NCBI RefSeq assembly: GCF_002210425.1
Contig: NZ_MWQK01000004.1
Location: forward strand, 406,531-470,530
Reading direction: 5' to 3'
DNA: 64,000 bases
From: Fibrobacter sp. UWB2
GTDB lineage: Bacteria > Fibrobacterota > Fibrobacteria > Fibrobacterales > Fibrobacteraceae
The notes beneath the pieces were generated by a model that did no database searches, was not told where the DNA came from, and saw nothing but the letters and a program-made list of their open reading frames with translations. Below are positions 9,480-17,077 of the stretch, in pieces. Position numbers and translations under genes: made by a program. The first letter of the stretch is position 1. The number at the start of each line of letters is the position of its first letter.

Positions 9480-10367
9480 TCACTTGGACAACGGGAAAAT
9501 CTGGATATTCATCTGGAAAACGCGGCCACCGTCCTCGTCCTCATTAGCAATCATAGAAATTTTTTTGCGGAACTCATTGATGCACTTGACAATTTTCTTG
9601 TAAGAACCCTCCGAAATGCCAAGAGTCACACTGCTGAGGTTGCGTTCGCTGCCGGGAATCGTCGAGATGGACTCCTTCGCCAAATCAATAAATTCCTTGT
9701 GGTAATTGATAAACGCCTGCTGGATGACCTTGTCGCCTGTGCTAATCGCCGGATTGTTCAAAATCCAGTTGCCCTTGGCGTCCTTCTTGATCAGCCCGAC
9801 TCGTTCCAGCAAATCCACCGCCTGCCGCGCCTGCTCTCCAGAAATCGGCGGCATCAAGCGCGCCCCGAGAGCATCGTAATCGCCATCAAAACCAATCATC
9901 CCGATAATCGAGCGGATTGCGGAATAGTACCAGTGCGAATAAACTTCATACTGGTATGCGCGAGTCAAAAGCATCTGCTGCGTGAAACGGTAAGTCGCCG
10001 TGATTTCTTCCATGCGCTTCTTGTAATTTTCACGCTCGTCGTCGTTGGACGCCTGGCAGAACAGCACCATCGCCTCGAAATACGCAGCCTCGCTTTCATC
10101 GAATTGCAATCCACCGACAATTTTTGCAATGCTCGCCGGAGTGAGGCTCTTTTCGCCCTTCATCACGCGCGAAATAAAATCCTTGGACGAAAATCCAAGC
10201 TTGTCCGAAAAACTCCGCAGCGAATAACGGCGGTTCAAGGCTTGCGCACACTCAAAATAGTGCCGCAAATAAGCGCGGTAATCATCAAATTCAAAAACCG
10301 ACATGCGCTTCGGAGGGATTGAACCGAGACGCTCTTCAGGCTGCAATTTTTCTGCACTGGATTTCAT
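9480..10367 (-). CDS. TIGR02147-family protein
   Basis: This 295-residue cytoplasmic protein matches my knowledge of the TIGR02147 (DUF4423-like) family, which is strongly expanded in Fibrobacter. Typical features are the N-terminal FEFDDYRAYLRHYFE, an HTH-like stretch (YSLRSFSDKLGFSSKDFISRVMKGEKSLTP, about residues 45-80), and the C-terminal block ISTIPGSERNLSSVTLGI followed by an EFRKKI helix. The HTH-like part suggests DNA binding, but no molecular function is established to my knowledge. It is the first gene of a two-gene unit with the LamG lipoprotein 7 bp downstream, so it may regulate or serve that lipoprotein. Confidence 0.85.
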   Translation of the reverse strand: MKSSAEKLQPEERLGSIPPKRMSVFEFDDYRAYLRHYFECAQALNRRYSLRSFSDKLGFSSKDFISRVMKGEKSLTPASIAKIVGGLQFDESEAAYFEAMVLFCQASNDDERENYKKRMEEITATYRFTQQMLLTRAYQYEVYSHWYYSAIRSIIGMIGFDGDYDALGARLMPPISGEQARQAVDLLERVGLIKKDAKGNWILNNPAISTGDKVIQQAFINYHKEFIDLAKESISTIPGSERNLSSVTLGISEGSYKKIVKCINEFRKKISMIANEDEDGGRVFQMNIQIFPLSK

Positions 10368-10474
10368 ACTCTAAAAATATATTGTAAAGCCGATATTCGG
10401 TAAAAATGCCCCAAAAACAGCATCAAAATCGTTGTCTACCGAGGACGCTTTGTTCCCGAGGCACCTGTTTTCCC

Positions 10475-10503
10475 TCGACTTTTAGGGCACACGCATCTAT
10501 CTT
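10475..10503 (+). promoter_or_regulatory. Predicted promoter of the candidate small RNA
   Basis: TCGACT (10475-10480) and TATCTT (10498-10503) are separated by 17 bp and resemble the TTGACA/TATATT pair used at the tRNA gene in this window (matches 4 of 6 and 5 of 6). The predicted start is near 10511, just before the structured region. Confidence 0.4.
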
Positions 10504-10510
10504 TATAAAA

Positions 10511-10635
10511 AAAGGAATTTTGCTCTAGCATCGGATTGAGCTATAAAAGCCCCACACCAAAACAAGCTCTAGCGATGCTACGGGAACAGGTCCATCTCTC
10601 AAACACGCAGGGAACGACTCCGGTCGTTCCCTTTT
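10511..10635 (+). ncRNA. Candidate structured small RNA with its own terminator
   Basis: No protein gene occupies this stretch. The + strand folds into a long hairpin: TAGCATCG (10526-10533) pairs perfectly with CGATGCTA (10573-10580), and inside it GAGCT (10538-10542) pairs with AGCTC (10565-10569), leaving a C/A-rich loop (10543-10564). The octamer GCTCTAGC occurs twice (10522-10529 and 10566-10573), so alternative pairings exist. The 3' end is a terminator-like hairpin, GGGAACGAC/GTCGTTCCC (10610-10631), followed by TTTTCAGTTTT. The nearest gene on the same strand starts 1.3 kb away, so this looks like a stand-alone RNA of about 125 nt. I could not match it to a known family. It may instead be a repeated element. 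Confidence 0.5.
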
Positions 10636-10640
10636 CAGTT

Positions 10641-11687
10641 TTAGCGTTTGATATAGATTTTCTGGTGCGATGGTCCGCGAGCTTTCAGAGCGCGGCCTTG
10701 AGCGTCAAAACGTCGCGCCGATTTAGCCATGTTCGCGACTCCCGCTGAATTATCGTGAGCGACACGAGCCCCCGGCTTCAAGGCGGTCGTCTTTTCGACT
10801 TTCAACGGAGCAGTCACAATTCGCGAAAGCGTATTCTCATCCACTTTCACAGAAACCTTGTACTCGCCCACTTCCGAAACCTCAAGCGTTTCACGAGTTT
10901 CGCCATCAAGCAGTTTTCCGTCCTTGTACCACTGATAACCAAAGCCCTTCGGAGCCTTGAGCAACGAGCCTTCCTGCGTTACCTGCAATGTATCCATCTG
11001 CAAATGGGCATACACAATTTCTGCCAAATGCTTTGCGCCCTCGACAGACGGATGCACCATATCTTCCAAATACCAACTCGGATGTTCAAGGGCGCTAAAA
11101 CGAGAATGCAAGTCAATCACGTTCACGCCCTTTTCGAGCCCAGCACGCAAAATCGCAGGGTTCACGCGATTCACGACCGCCGTATCAAGAATATTCCATT
11201 CTACGTTGTTCACATAAGGTGCCAAGCAAATAAAAATATGCGGTTTCGACTTCACCTGGAACGTGTCAATCAACGCCTCAAAATCCGCCGTAATCGCAGA
11301 GTCCACCGCAGCATCCTGCGCCGGAGTATTCCAAGTCGTGTACGATTTCGAATCGTTCGTTCCCAGCTCGATGATAACCGTATCTGCAGCGAATTCTATC
11401 GCCGGCGCAAAGCGGTAACCCTTCCAATACGAAGCCTGATCGTCCTTGCGGACCGTAAGTCCGCTCACGCCAAAATTCTCGACCGTATCGCTCGGCACAT
11501 CGCCGCGCAGCATCCCCTGCAAATGATGCGGGTAGCTCGTTTGGTCAGGCCAAGACTCAATCCCGTAACCATACGTGATACTATTGCCAACGCAAGCGAC
11601 CTTACCCGCCGCAAACGCCGATGCCACCATAGCTGACGACACAGCTGCCGCAGCCAAAACTATCTTCCCAAACATATTCATAACCAT
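10641..11687 (-). CDS. Secreted SGNH/GDSL-family esterase
   Basis: The protein has a signal peptide (VLAAAAVSSAMVASAFA) followed at once by the SGNH block I region VACVGNSITYG, with the nucleophilic Ser in GNSIT. Block III is IIELGTNDSK, and block V with the catalytic Asp/His is EDMVHPSVEGAKHLAE. Such enzymes deacetylate polysaccharides such as xylan or act as other carbohydrate esterases. Residues ~245-320 form an Ig-like module (GYQWYKDGKLLDGETRETLEV). The basic tail ARRFDAQGRALKARG...IYIKR resembles the basic C-terminal tails of other secreted proteins of this genus. I place the start at ATG 11687, which leads directly into the signal peptide; a longer frame reaches 11723. A TATATT lies only 6 bp upstream, so the mRNA may be leaderless. 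Confidence 0.83.
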   Translation of the reverse strand: MVMNMFGKIVLAAAAVSSAMVASAFAAGKVACVGNSITYGYGIESWPDQTSYPHHLQGMLRGDVPSDTVENFGVSGLTVRKDDQASYWKGYRFAPAIEFAADTVIIELGTNDSKSYTTWNTPAQDAAVDSAITADFEALIDTFQVKSKPHIFICLAPYVNNVEWNILDTAVVNRVNPAILRAGLEKGVNVIDLHSRFSALEHPSWYLEDMVHPSVEGAKHLAEIVYAHLQMDTLQVTQEGSLLKAPKGFGYQWYKDGKLLDGETRETLEVSEVGEYKVSVKVDENTLSRIVTAPLKVEKTTALKPGARVAHDNSAGVANMAKSARRFDAQGRALKARGPSHQKIYIKR

Positions 11688-11803
11688 GAGGTAAATATAA
11701 TCAAGAAAATGTTCGGCATTCATCCCCTTCCGAAAAACTCCAATGCTCCGTTGGAGTTTTTCCTTAACAATTAACCCCTATTCCGATCAAATTTCGTATT
11801 TCT

Positions 11804-11920
11804 ACAAAATCAGACCGAATAAAAATCCAAAATCATACCGATTAAAAACATTAAATCGAACCGAATGAAAATAGCAAATTACACCGAATATATTGACAAA
11901 ATCATACCGATTATATATTT
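11804..11920. repeat. Five-copy 23-bp direct repeat array upstream of the DUF4143 ATPase gene
   Basis: The core ACCGA recurs at 11814, 11837, 11860, 11883 and 11906, an exact 23-bp period. Each copy is embedded in a variant of AAATCAnACCGAnTAAAA. Copies 2 and 5 are identical over AAAATCATACCGATTA. No unique spacers separate the copies, so this is not a CRISPR array. Copy 5 lies between the -35 and -10 elements of the downstream gene, which suggests a multi-site operator for a regulator. Confidence 0.85.
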
Positions 11921-11921
11921 T
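11893..11921 (+). promoter_or_regulatory. Promoter of the DUF4143 ATPase gene overlapping repeat copy 5
   Basis: TTGACA at 11893-11898 is a perfect -35. TATTTT at 11916-11921 lies at 17 bp spacing and the alternative TATATT at 11914-11919 at 15 bp. The start of transcription would be at about 11927, almost at the ATG at 11929, so the message is probably leaderless. Repeat copies 4 and 5 cover the -35 and the spacer. Confidence 0.65.
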
Positions 11922-11928
11922 AAGGGGT

Positions 11929-13206
11929 ATGAAATCGTCAAATTACAAGCCAAGAATCGTCGATAACCAAATAGAAAACGCCCTTTCAACCTTCGGAGCC
12001 GTATGCATCGAAGGTCCCAAATGGTGCGGCAAAACCTGGACTTCCGATTATCACGCCAACAGCAAAATCGAACTAGGCGACCCAAGTGGCAATTTCCAGA
12101 ACCGACAACTTGCGGAGCTCGACCCAAAACTGATTTTAAGCGGAGATACACCTCGACTCATCGATGAATGGCAGGAAGTTCCGTCAGTATGGGACGCCGT
12201 TCGTTACGAAGTTGATCATCGTGCGCTCAAGGGTCAATTTATCCTGACAGGTTCATCTACACCGTCGCGTAAAGGAGTTCTGCACAGCGGAGCCGGACGA
12301 ATCGCCAAAATTCGCATGCGGCCAATGTCGCTATACGAATCAGGAGCCTCTAGCGGAAAGGTTTCGTTACTGGACATTTGCAACGGCAAAATCGAACCAG
12401 TCATGACGGGAGACGTCCAATTAAACGACTTGATAGAACTCGTGGTTCGCGGTGGATGGCCAGGCAATCTTGGACTTTCTACGGAACAATCCATGGCCAT
12501 TCCTAAAGCCTATCTTGAAGCCATTATCGACGACGATATGGATCGTCTTGACGGAATCAAACGAAACAAAAGCAAGATGACGTTGTTACTCAGATCTCTT
12601 GCCAGAAACGAATCAACCACAGCAACAAACAAAATATTGAAGAACGACATCAAAGAAATCGATGATGACGACATCGACTCGGATACAATAGCAAGCTACC
12701 TTGATGTTTTAAAAAGACTCTTTCTTGTCGAGAACCAGCCTCCATTCTGCACAAAAATACGCTCCAAGCTTAGAGTCAAGCAAGCCGAAAAACGACACCT
12801 CGCCGACCCTTCACTTGCAGTAGCACTATTGGGAGCGACACCTAGCAAACTTTTAAATGATCTGAACACTCTAGGCTTTCTTTTCGAATCACTTTGCGAA
12901 CGCGACTTGGATATCTACGCAAAATCCTTCGGAGGAAAACTATACCATTACCAAGACTACGCAAACAAGGAAATAGACTCCGTTATTGAGATGCCCGATG
13001 GTAGCTGGAACGCTTTTGAAATAAAGCTCGGAGCAAATCAGATTGATGAAGCAGCACGCAACTTATTAGATATACAGAACGATATTTCCAATGATCCAGC
13101 AGGAATTCCCCCATCCAATCTCTGCGTCATTTGCGGAATGAGCAACGCCGCCTACAAGCGTCCTGACGGAGTATTCGTAGTGCCGATTACAGCGTTGAAG
13201 AATTAA
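11929..13206 (+). CDS. AAA ATPase with DUF4143 domain
   Basis: The 425-residue protein shows an N-terminal P-loop ATPase domain: Walker A GPKWCGKTW, an RLIDEWQEVPSVWDAVRYEVD block containing the Walker B Asp/Glu, and the sensor-like FILTGSSTP. The C-terminal half matches DUF4143, with a nuclease-like segment (DYANKEIDSVIE...WNAFEIKLG) reminiscent of PD-(D/E)xK folds. Such ATPases are widespread and often sit in mobile or defence contexts, but their function is unsettled. The start is ATG 11929; a TTG at 11893 in the same frame falls in the repeat array and is rejected. The gene is more AT-rich than its neighbours and stands alone, which suggests horizontal acquisition. Confidence 0.85.
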   Translation: MKSSNYKPRIVDNQIENALSTFGAVCIEGPKWCGKTWTSDYHANSKIELGDPSGNFQNRQLAELDPKLILSGDTPRLIDEWQEVPSVWDAVRYEVDHRALKGQFILTGSSTPSRKGVLHSGAGRIAKIRMRPMSLYESGASSGKVSLLDICNGKIEPVMTGDVQLNDLIELVVRGGWPGNLGLSTEQSMAIPKAYLEAIIDDDMDRLDGIKRNKSKMTLLLRSLARNESTTATNKILKNDIKEIDDDDIDSDTIASYLDVLKRLFLVENQPPFCTKIRSKLRVKQAEKRHLADPSLAVALLGATPSKLLNDLNTLGFLFESLCERDLDIYAKSFGGKLYHYQDYANKEIDSVIEMPDGSWNAFEIKLGANQIDEAARNLLDIQNDISNDPAGIPPSNLCVICGMSNAAYKRPDGVFVVPITALKN

Positions 13207-13220
13207 GCCTAAAAATAGCA

Positions 13221-13242
13221 ATGCCGGCACTATGGCCGGCAT
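13221..13242. repeat. GC-rich intergenic palindrome between convergent genes
   Basis: ATGCCGGC and GCCGGCAT form perfect 8-bp arms around a 6-base loop, followed by GACATTTTC. It lies between the convergent ATPase and nrdG genes. It may terminate either transcript or be a REP-like repeat; only one copy is seen in this window. Confidence 0.55.
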
Positions 13243-13280
13243 GACATTTTCAAAGTAATATGGCTTCAACCACTTAACCC

Positions 13281-13841
13281 TTATGTATTGTATTCCCTGT
13301 CGGGGTGTTCCGCCATCTCGTCCAGTTGAATCTGGTGGATGACCACATGACCTTCGACAAGGCTTTTTTGCACATCGATAATGCGCTGGTTCCAAGAACC
13401 TCTGAACTTGATATCCAGGGACTTTTTCGCCATGACAAACGGACCGTCGATGAGAATGTCCGCGAACGTGAGCAGTTCAAAGAGCTCCGGCTTTTCGGGC
13501 GTAAGCTTCATCAGCTGTTCGTACGTGTATCCCGTGAAAATCACGAGATTGAGACCGCGTTCCTTGATTTCGCGGGCAAGCGGAATAAGAGCCGCCGCCT
13601 GGTCCATCGGATCGCCTCCGCTAAACGTCACACCATCGAGCAGCGGATTTTCCTTGATCATCGTGATGATCGCTTCGCGCTCGATAAAGTGTCCGCCCTC
13701 AAAATCATGAGTCTGCGGATTCTGGCAACCCGGGCAGTTGTGGTGACAGCCCTGGGTAAACACAGTCAGGCGGATTCCGGGACCGTCCACGAATGATTCG
13801 GGCTCAATCCCTGCAATCCGCAGTGGAGGATATTCATCCAT
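13281..13841 (-). CDS. nrdG: Anaerobic ribonucleotide reductase activating protein NrdG (radical SAM)
   Basis: NrdG uses S-adenosylmethionine and a [4Fe-4S] cluster to install the glycyl radical on the class III reductase. The 186-residue protein carries the NrdG form of the radical SAM motif, GCHHNCPGCQNP, after the N-terminal segment EPESFVDGPGIRLTVFTQ. Further family blocks are GVTFSGGDPMDQ (SAM-binding GGE-like) and NLVIFTGYTYEQL. The start ATG lies 1 bp after the stop of the glycyl-radical peptide gene, so translation is probably coupled. It closes the nrdD - peptide - nrdG operon, and it is the enzyme expected to activate the separate peptide. Confidence 0.95.
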   Translation of the reverse strand: MDEYPPLRIAGIEPESFVDGPGIRLTVFTQGCHHNCPGCQNPQTHDFEGGHFIEREAIITMIKENPLLDGVTFSGGDPMDQAAALIPLAREIKERGLNLVIFTGYTYEQLMKLTPEKPELFELLTFADILIDGPFVMAKKSLDIKFRGSWNQRIIDVQKSLVEGHVVIHQIQLDEMAEHPDREYNT

Positions 13842-13842
13842 C

Positions 13843-13989
13843 TTATACGCCGTGCTTTACGCGATCGTTGACTTCAGCGCGCTTGGCATTGTTGAAGCGG
13901 TCGACTGTACCGACAAGGTAACCTGTAATGCGGCGGATGCGTTCGAATCCGACACCTTCACCATACTGAGACATTTCTTTTTCAGACAT
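13843..13989 (-). CDS. Stand-alone glycyl-radical domain peptide of the class III ribonucleotide reductase
   Basis: This 48-residue gene starts with ATG at 13989 behind an AAGGAG ribosome binding site and ends 1 bp before nrdG. The peptide contains GFERIRRITGYLVG followed by DRFNNAKRAEVNDRVKH. This aligns with the C-terminal end of E. coli NrdD (RVCGYLG...RPFNAGKQEEVKRRVKH), whose Gly carries the catalytic radical. The large NrdD encoded just upstream lacks that motif at its own C-terminus. I infer that the radical-bearing loop is supplied in trans by this peptide, and that NrdG activates it. Small NrdD-annotated peptides exist in databases to my knowledge, so the arrangement may not be unique to this genome. 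Confidence 0.85.
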   Translation of the reverse strand: MSEKEMSQYGEGVGFERIRRITGYLVGTVDRFNNAKRAEVNDRVKHGV

Positions 13990-14009
13990 TTTTTGCACTC
14001 CTTGTAAAA

Positions 14010-16340
14010 TCATCTAATCCCTCTGAATGCGGGCATTCCTGGGAATTTCTTTCTAAGTTCTTCGAGCTTTTCGCACGAAATCGCATGGCCTTCGCTACGT
14101 CCGCAACGCGGGCAAACATCGCCAATCACACCCACAAATCCGCAAACCGGGTCGCGGTCCACCGGATGGTTGATAGAACCATAACCGATACCCACCTTTG
14201 CCATGTGCTTCACAATCTTTTCGAAAGCGTCCAAGTTCTGCGTCGGGTCGCCATCAAGTTCGATGTAGCTGATGTGGCCTGCGTTGGTGAGCGCATGGTA
14301 CGGGGCTTCGAGCGAGAGCTTCTTGAAAGCAGAAATCTTGTAGTAGACCGGCACATGGAAAGAGTTGGTGTAGTAATCGCGGTCGGTAACGCCCGGGATA
14401 ATGCCAAACTTCTTCTTGTCCATGCGCACAAAGCGGCCAGAGAGGCCTTCAGCCGGTGTTGCAAGCAAGCTGAAGTTGAGGCCAAGGCGTTCGGATTCCT
14501 TGTCGCAGAATTCGCGCATGTGGCCGATAATCTTGAGGCCGAGTTCCTGGGAAGCTTCGGATTCGCCATGGTGCTTGCCCGTGAGCATCACCAATGTTTC
14601 AGCAAGGCCGATAAAGCCAATGGAGAGCGTACCGTGCTTGATGACTTCGCCCACGGTATCTTCCCAGCCGAGCTTGTCGGAATCGATCCACACGCCCTGT
14701 CCCATGAGGAACGGGAAGTTCTTGACCTTGCGGCGGCTCTGCACAGCAAAGCGTTCCATGAGCTGGTCGCTCACGAGCTGAAGCATGCGGTCGAGTTCCT
14801 TGAAGAACAGGTCCACGGACTTCATCTTGATAGCAATACGCGGGAGGTTAATCGAGGTAAAGCTCAAGTTGCCACGGCCGTAAGAGATTTCGCGGCTCGG
14901 GTCGTAATGGTTGCCAATCACGCGGGTACGGCAGCCCATGTACGAAATTTCGGTTTCCGGATGACCCGGCTTGTAGTACTGCAGGTTATACGGAGCGTCC
15001 TGGAAGCTAAAGTTCGGGAACAGGCGCTTGGCACTCACGCGGCAGGCGAGCTTGAACAAGTCGTAGTTCGGTTCGCCCGGATTGAGGTTGATGCCGTCCT
15101 TGACGCGGAAAATCTGGATCGGGAAGATAGCCGTTTCACCACCGCCGAGGCCTTCTTCGGTCGTGAGGAGCAAGTTCTTCATGACCATGCGGGCTTCCGG
15201 TTCCGTGCACATACCATAGTTGATGCTAGAGAACGGTGTCTGGGCACCAGCGCGGCTGTGCATGGAGTTCAAGTTGTGGACAAAAGCTTCCATTGCCTGG
15301 AACGTTGCCTTGTCGGTTTCTTCGTAAGCCATCTTTTCGGCAAACTTCTGGGCGTTCTTTACCGTTTCGGCGTCATAAGTTTTGGAAAGTTCGTGGGCTT
15401 CAGTTGTCTGGAACTTTTCATTCGGCACGAGCGTTGCCACCATGCCCATTTCAGCCATTTCGCCGTGGAGCTTTTTCACCACCGGCTGGATTTCTTCTTC
15501 GGTCTTGCCCGTCAAGAGCATGAGAGCCTTGACCATGTTCGAAAGGTAAGCCTTGCGATACGTGATGCGCACACCGTTTGCCATGGCGTAATCGAAGTTC
15601 GGCACGGACTGTCCACCGTGCTGGTCGTTCTGGTTACTCTGAATGGCGATAGCGGCCAAAGCGGCGTAGCTGCGGATATCCTTCGGTTCACGCAAGTGAC
15701 CGTGACCCGTGTTGAAGCCGTTCTTGAACAACTTAATGAGGTCAATCTGGCAGCAGGTCATCGTAAGAGAATAGAAGTCGAGGTCATGGATGTGAATGTC
15801 ACCATCCATGTGGGCGCGGCTGTGTTCCGGCTTGAGCATCATCATCGTGTAGAAGTGCTTAGCGGATTCAGAACCGTACTTGAGCATGGTGCCCATGGCG
15901 GTATCGCCATCGATATTGGCGTTTTCGCGCTTGAGGTCGGATTCCTTGGCAGAGCTGAACGTAATGTCATGAAGCGTCTGCATGAGGCGGGTGTTGACTT
16001 CACGTACGCGAGTACGTTCGGCACGATACAAGATATAGCTCTTGGCGGTATCGGCGTAACCGCCTTCGGTCAAAGCCTTTTCAACAGCATCCTGGATTTC
16101 TTCGATGTCCGGCTTGGTCTTATTTTCGGCTTCGAGATGGCCTACAGCTTCGGCAGCAACCTTGAGAGCGACGTTCGTCAAAAGGTCATCACTTCCAAGC
16201 AAATTCATCTGGGCTTGTGAAGCCTTAATCTGTTCATCCAATTCGCCAGAGGCTCTAAAAGCCTTGATTACGGCGTCTGCAATCTTCTCGATGTTGAACG
16301 GCATCTCGCGGCCGTCGCGCTTTTTGACAGTAAAAATCAT
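14010..16340 (-). CDS. nrdD: Anaerobic ribonucleoside-triphosphate reductase, large catalytic chain lacking the glycyl-radical site
   Basis: Class III reductases convert NTPs to dNTPs without oxygen. The 776-residue chain begins with an ATP-cone (residues ~1-95, IFTVKKRDGREMPFNIEKI) that senses ATP/dATP. The catalytic barrel includes DGDIHIHDLDFYSLTMTCCQ, QNDQHGGQSVPNFDY, GAQTPFSSINYG and YMGCRTRV. Near the end is a zinc site, CGFVGVIGDVCPRCGR, with a further SCEKL. The chain then stops at MPAFRGIR without the usual RVCGYLG segment. That segment is encoded by the small gene 20 bp downstream. The start is ATG 16340, where the ATP-cone begins. Confidence 0.93.
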   Translation of the reverse strand: MIFTVKKRDGREMPFNIEKIADAVIKAFRASGELDEQIKASQAQMNLLGSDDLLTNVALKVAAEAVGHLEAENKTKPDIEEIQDAVEKALTEGGYADTAKSYILYRAERTRVREVNTRLMQTLHDITFSSAKESDLKRENANIDGDTAMGTMLKYGSESAKHFYTMMMLKPEHSRAHMDGDIHIHDLDFYSLTMTCCQIDLIKLFKNGFNTGHGHLREPKDIRSYAALAAIAIQSNQNDQHGGQSVPNFDYAMANGVRITYRKAYLSNMVKALMLLTGKTEEEIQPVVKKLHGEMAEMGMVATLVPNEKFQTTEAHELSKTYDAETVKNAQKFAEKMAYEETDKATFQAMEAFVHNLNSMHSRAGAQTPFSSINYGMCTEPEARMVMKNLLLTTEEGLGGGETAIFPIQIFRVKDGINLNPGEPNYDLFKLACRVSAKRLFPNFSFQDAPYNLQYYKPGHPETEISYMGCRTRVIGNHYDPSREISYGRGNLSFTSINLPRIAIKMKSVDLFFKELDRMLQLVSDQLMERFAVQSRRKVKNFPFLMGQGVWIDSDKLGWEDTVGEVIKHGTLSIGFIGLAETLVMLTGKHHGESEASQELGLKIIGHMREFCDKESERLGLNFSLLATPAEGLSGRFVRMDKKKFGIIPGVTDRDYYTNSFHVPVYYKISAFKKLSLEAPYHALTNAGHISYIELDGDPTQNLDAFEKIVKHMAKVGIGYGSINHPVDRDPVCGFVGVIGDVCPRCGRSEGHAISCEKLEELRKKFPGMPAFRGIR

Positions 16341-16394
16341 CTAAAAAAAACCTTCAATTCCCGTTTCCTCAAATATAGTCAAATTTCTCCGATT

Positions 16395-16443
16395 TTACTA
16401 TATCTTGTGTTCGAAGTCGAACCACACCCACAAGATGTAGGTC
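16395..16443 (-). promoter_or_regulatory. Putative paired NrdR boxes upstream of nrdD
   Basis: CTATATCTTGTGT (16398-16410) and, in the opposite orientation, CACAAGATGTAG (16429-16440) resemble the NrdR consensus ACACWATATATWGTGT with one to four mismatches. Their centres are about 33 bp apart, near the three-turn spacing known for NrdR pairs. Between them and the ATG, the minus strand reads TTGACTATATTTGAGG, which offers a TATATT -10. Regulation by NrdR is inferred, not shown. Confidence 0.45.
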
Positions 16444-16549
16444 GACATCACTACAAGTATAATAAATCTTAGTCCAATTTGGAAGACTTTTTGCACGTAA
16501 GATGTAATTTTTTTATAATATTTCCTCAACTTATCAACAAGAAAAAATA

Positions 16550-17077
16550 ATGAACAATCAAATCACAATTCTTCTATCGCATCCGAACATTTCTAACTCC
16601 ATGTTCAACAAACACTTAGTGGATATCAACAGAAAAAATCCCAATTTTGTGTTTCACCACCTTGACAAAAACCGGGTTAATGGCTACTTCGACCTGGAGG
16701 CCGAAAAAAAATTGTTGAGGGAGTCCAAGGCGATTGTTTGGCAGTTCCCTATATATTGGTATAACTCCCCCGCCAGTTTGCGCGACTGGCAAGACCAGGT
16801 CATGAGCCCGATTGTCTACAGCGCGGACAACTTCTTGAAGGGAATGCCCGTACGCGTCGTATTTACGGCAGGCGCCGCCGCAGAGCACTACACCCACGAA
16901 GGCCTCAACCGCTACACCGCCGAAGAAATGCTCATCCCGTTCGAAATGACCGCAAATGCAGCCGGCATGAAGTGGTTTAAGCCGCTTGGATTCTACGGAT
17001 GCAGCCCGGATATGACAAAAGCCGCCCTCGAAAAGGCGGCCAAGGAATATGAAGAAAGTCTGTTAGAACTACTTTAG
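16550..17077 (+). CDS. NAD(P)H:quinone-type flavodoxin-fold oxidoreductase (KefF/YwrO-like)
   Basis: The 175-residue protein fits the NAD(P)H dehydrogenase (quinone) family with a flavodoxin-like fold. Blocks are ILLSHPNISNSMFNKHL (FMN phosphate loop region), AIVWQFPIYWYNSPASLRDWQD (the family's FPxxWxxxPxxLKxWxD motif) and VVFTAGAAAEHYTHEGLNRY. Members reduce quinones or activate glutathione-gated potassium efflux. No potassium channel gene lies nearby, so a general flavin reductase role is as likely. It overlaps by 9 bp the end of the convergent SIMPL-domain gene. Confidence 0.85.
   Translation: MNNQITILLSHPNISNSMFNKHLVDINRKNPNFVFHHLDKNRVNGYFDLEAEKKLLRESKAIVWQFPIYWYNSPASLRDWQDQVMSPIVYSADNFLKGMPVRVVFTAGAAAEHYTHEGLNRYTAEEMLIPFEMTANAAGMKWFKPLGFYGCSPDMTKAALEKAAKEYEESLLELL

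Noticed and set aside
10536..10748. A 70-codon frame overlapping the candidate RNA
   Set aside because: It starts at TTG inside a stem, lacks a ribosome binding site and overlaps the SGNH gene end; the fold is the stronger signal.
11804..11920. CRISPR array
   Set aside because: The period is 23 bp with no unique spacers of constant length, and no cas genes are near.
14085..16220. A 711-codon frame antisense to nrdD
   Set aside because: Same mirror effect; NrdD motifs on the other strand are unambiguous.
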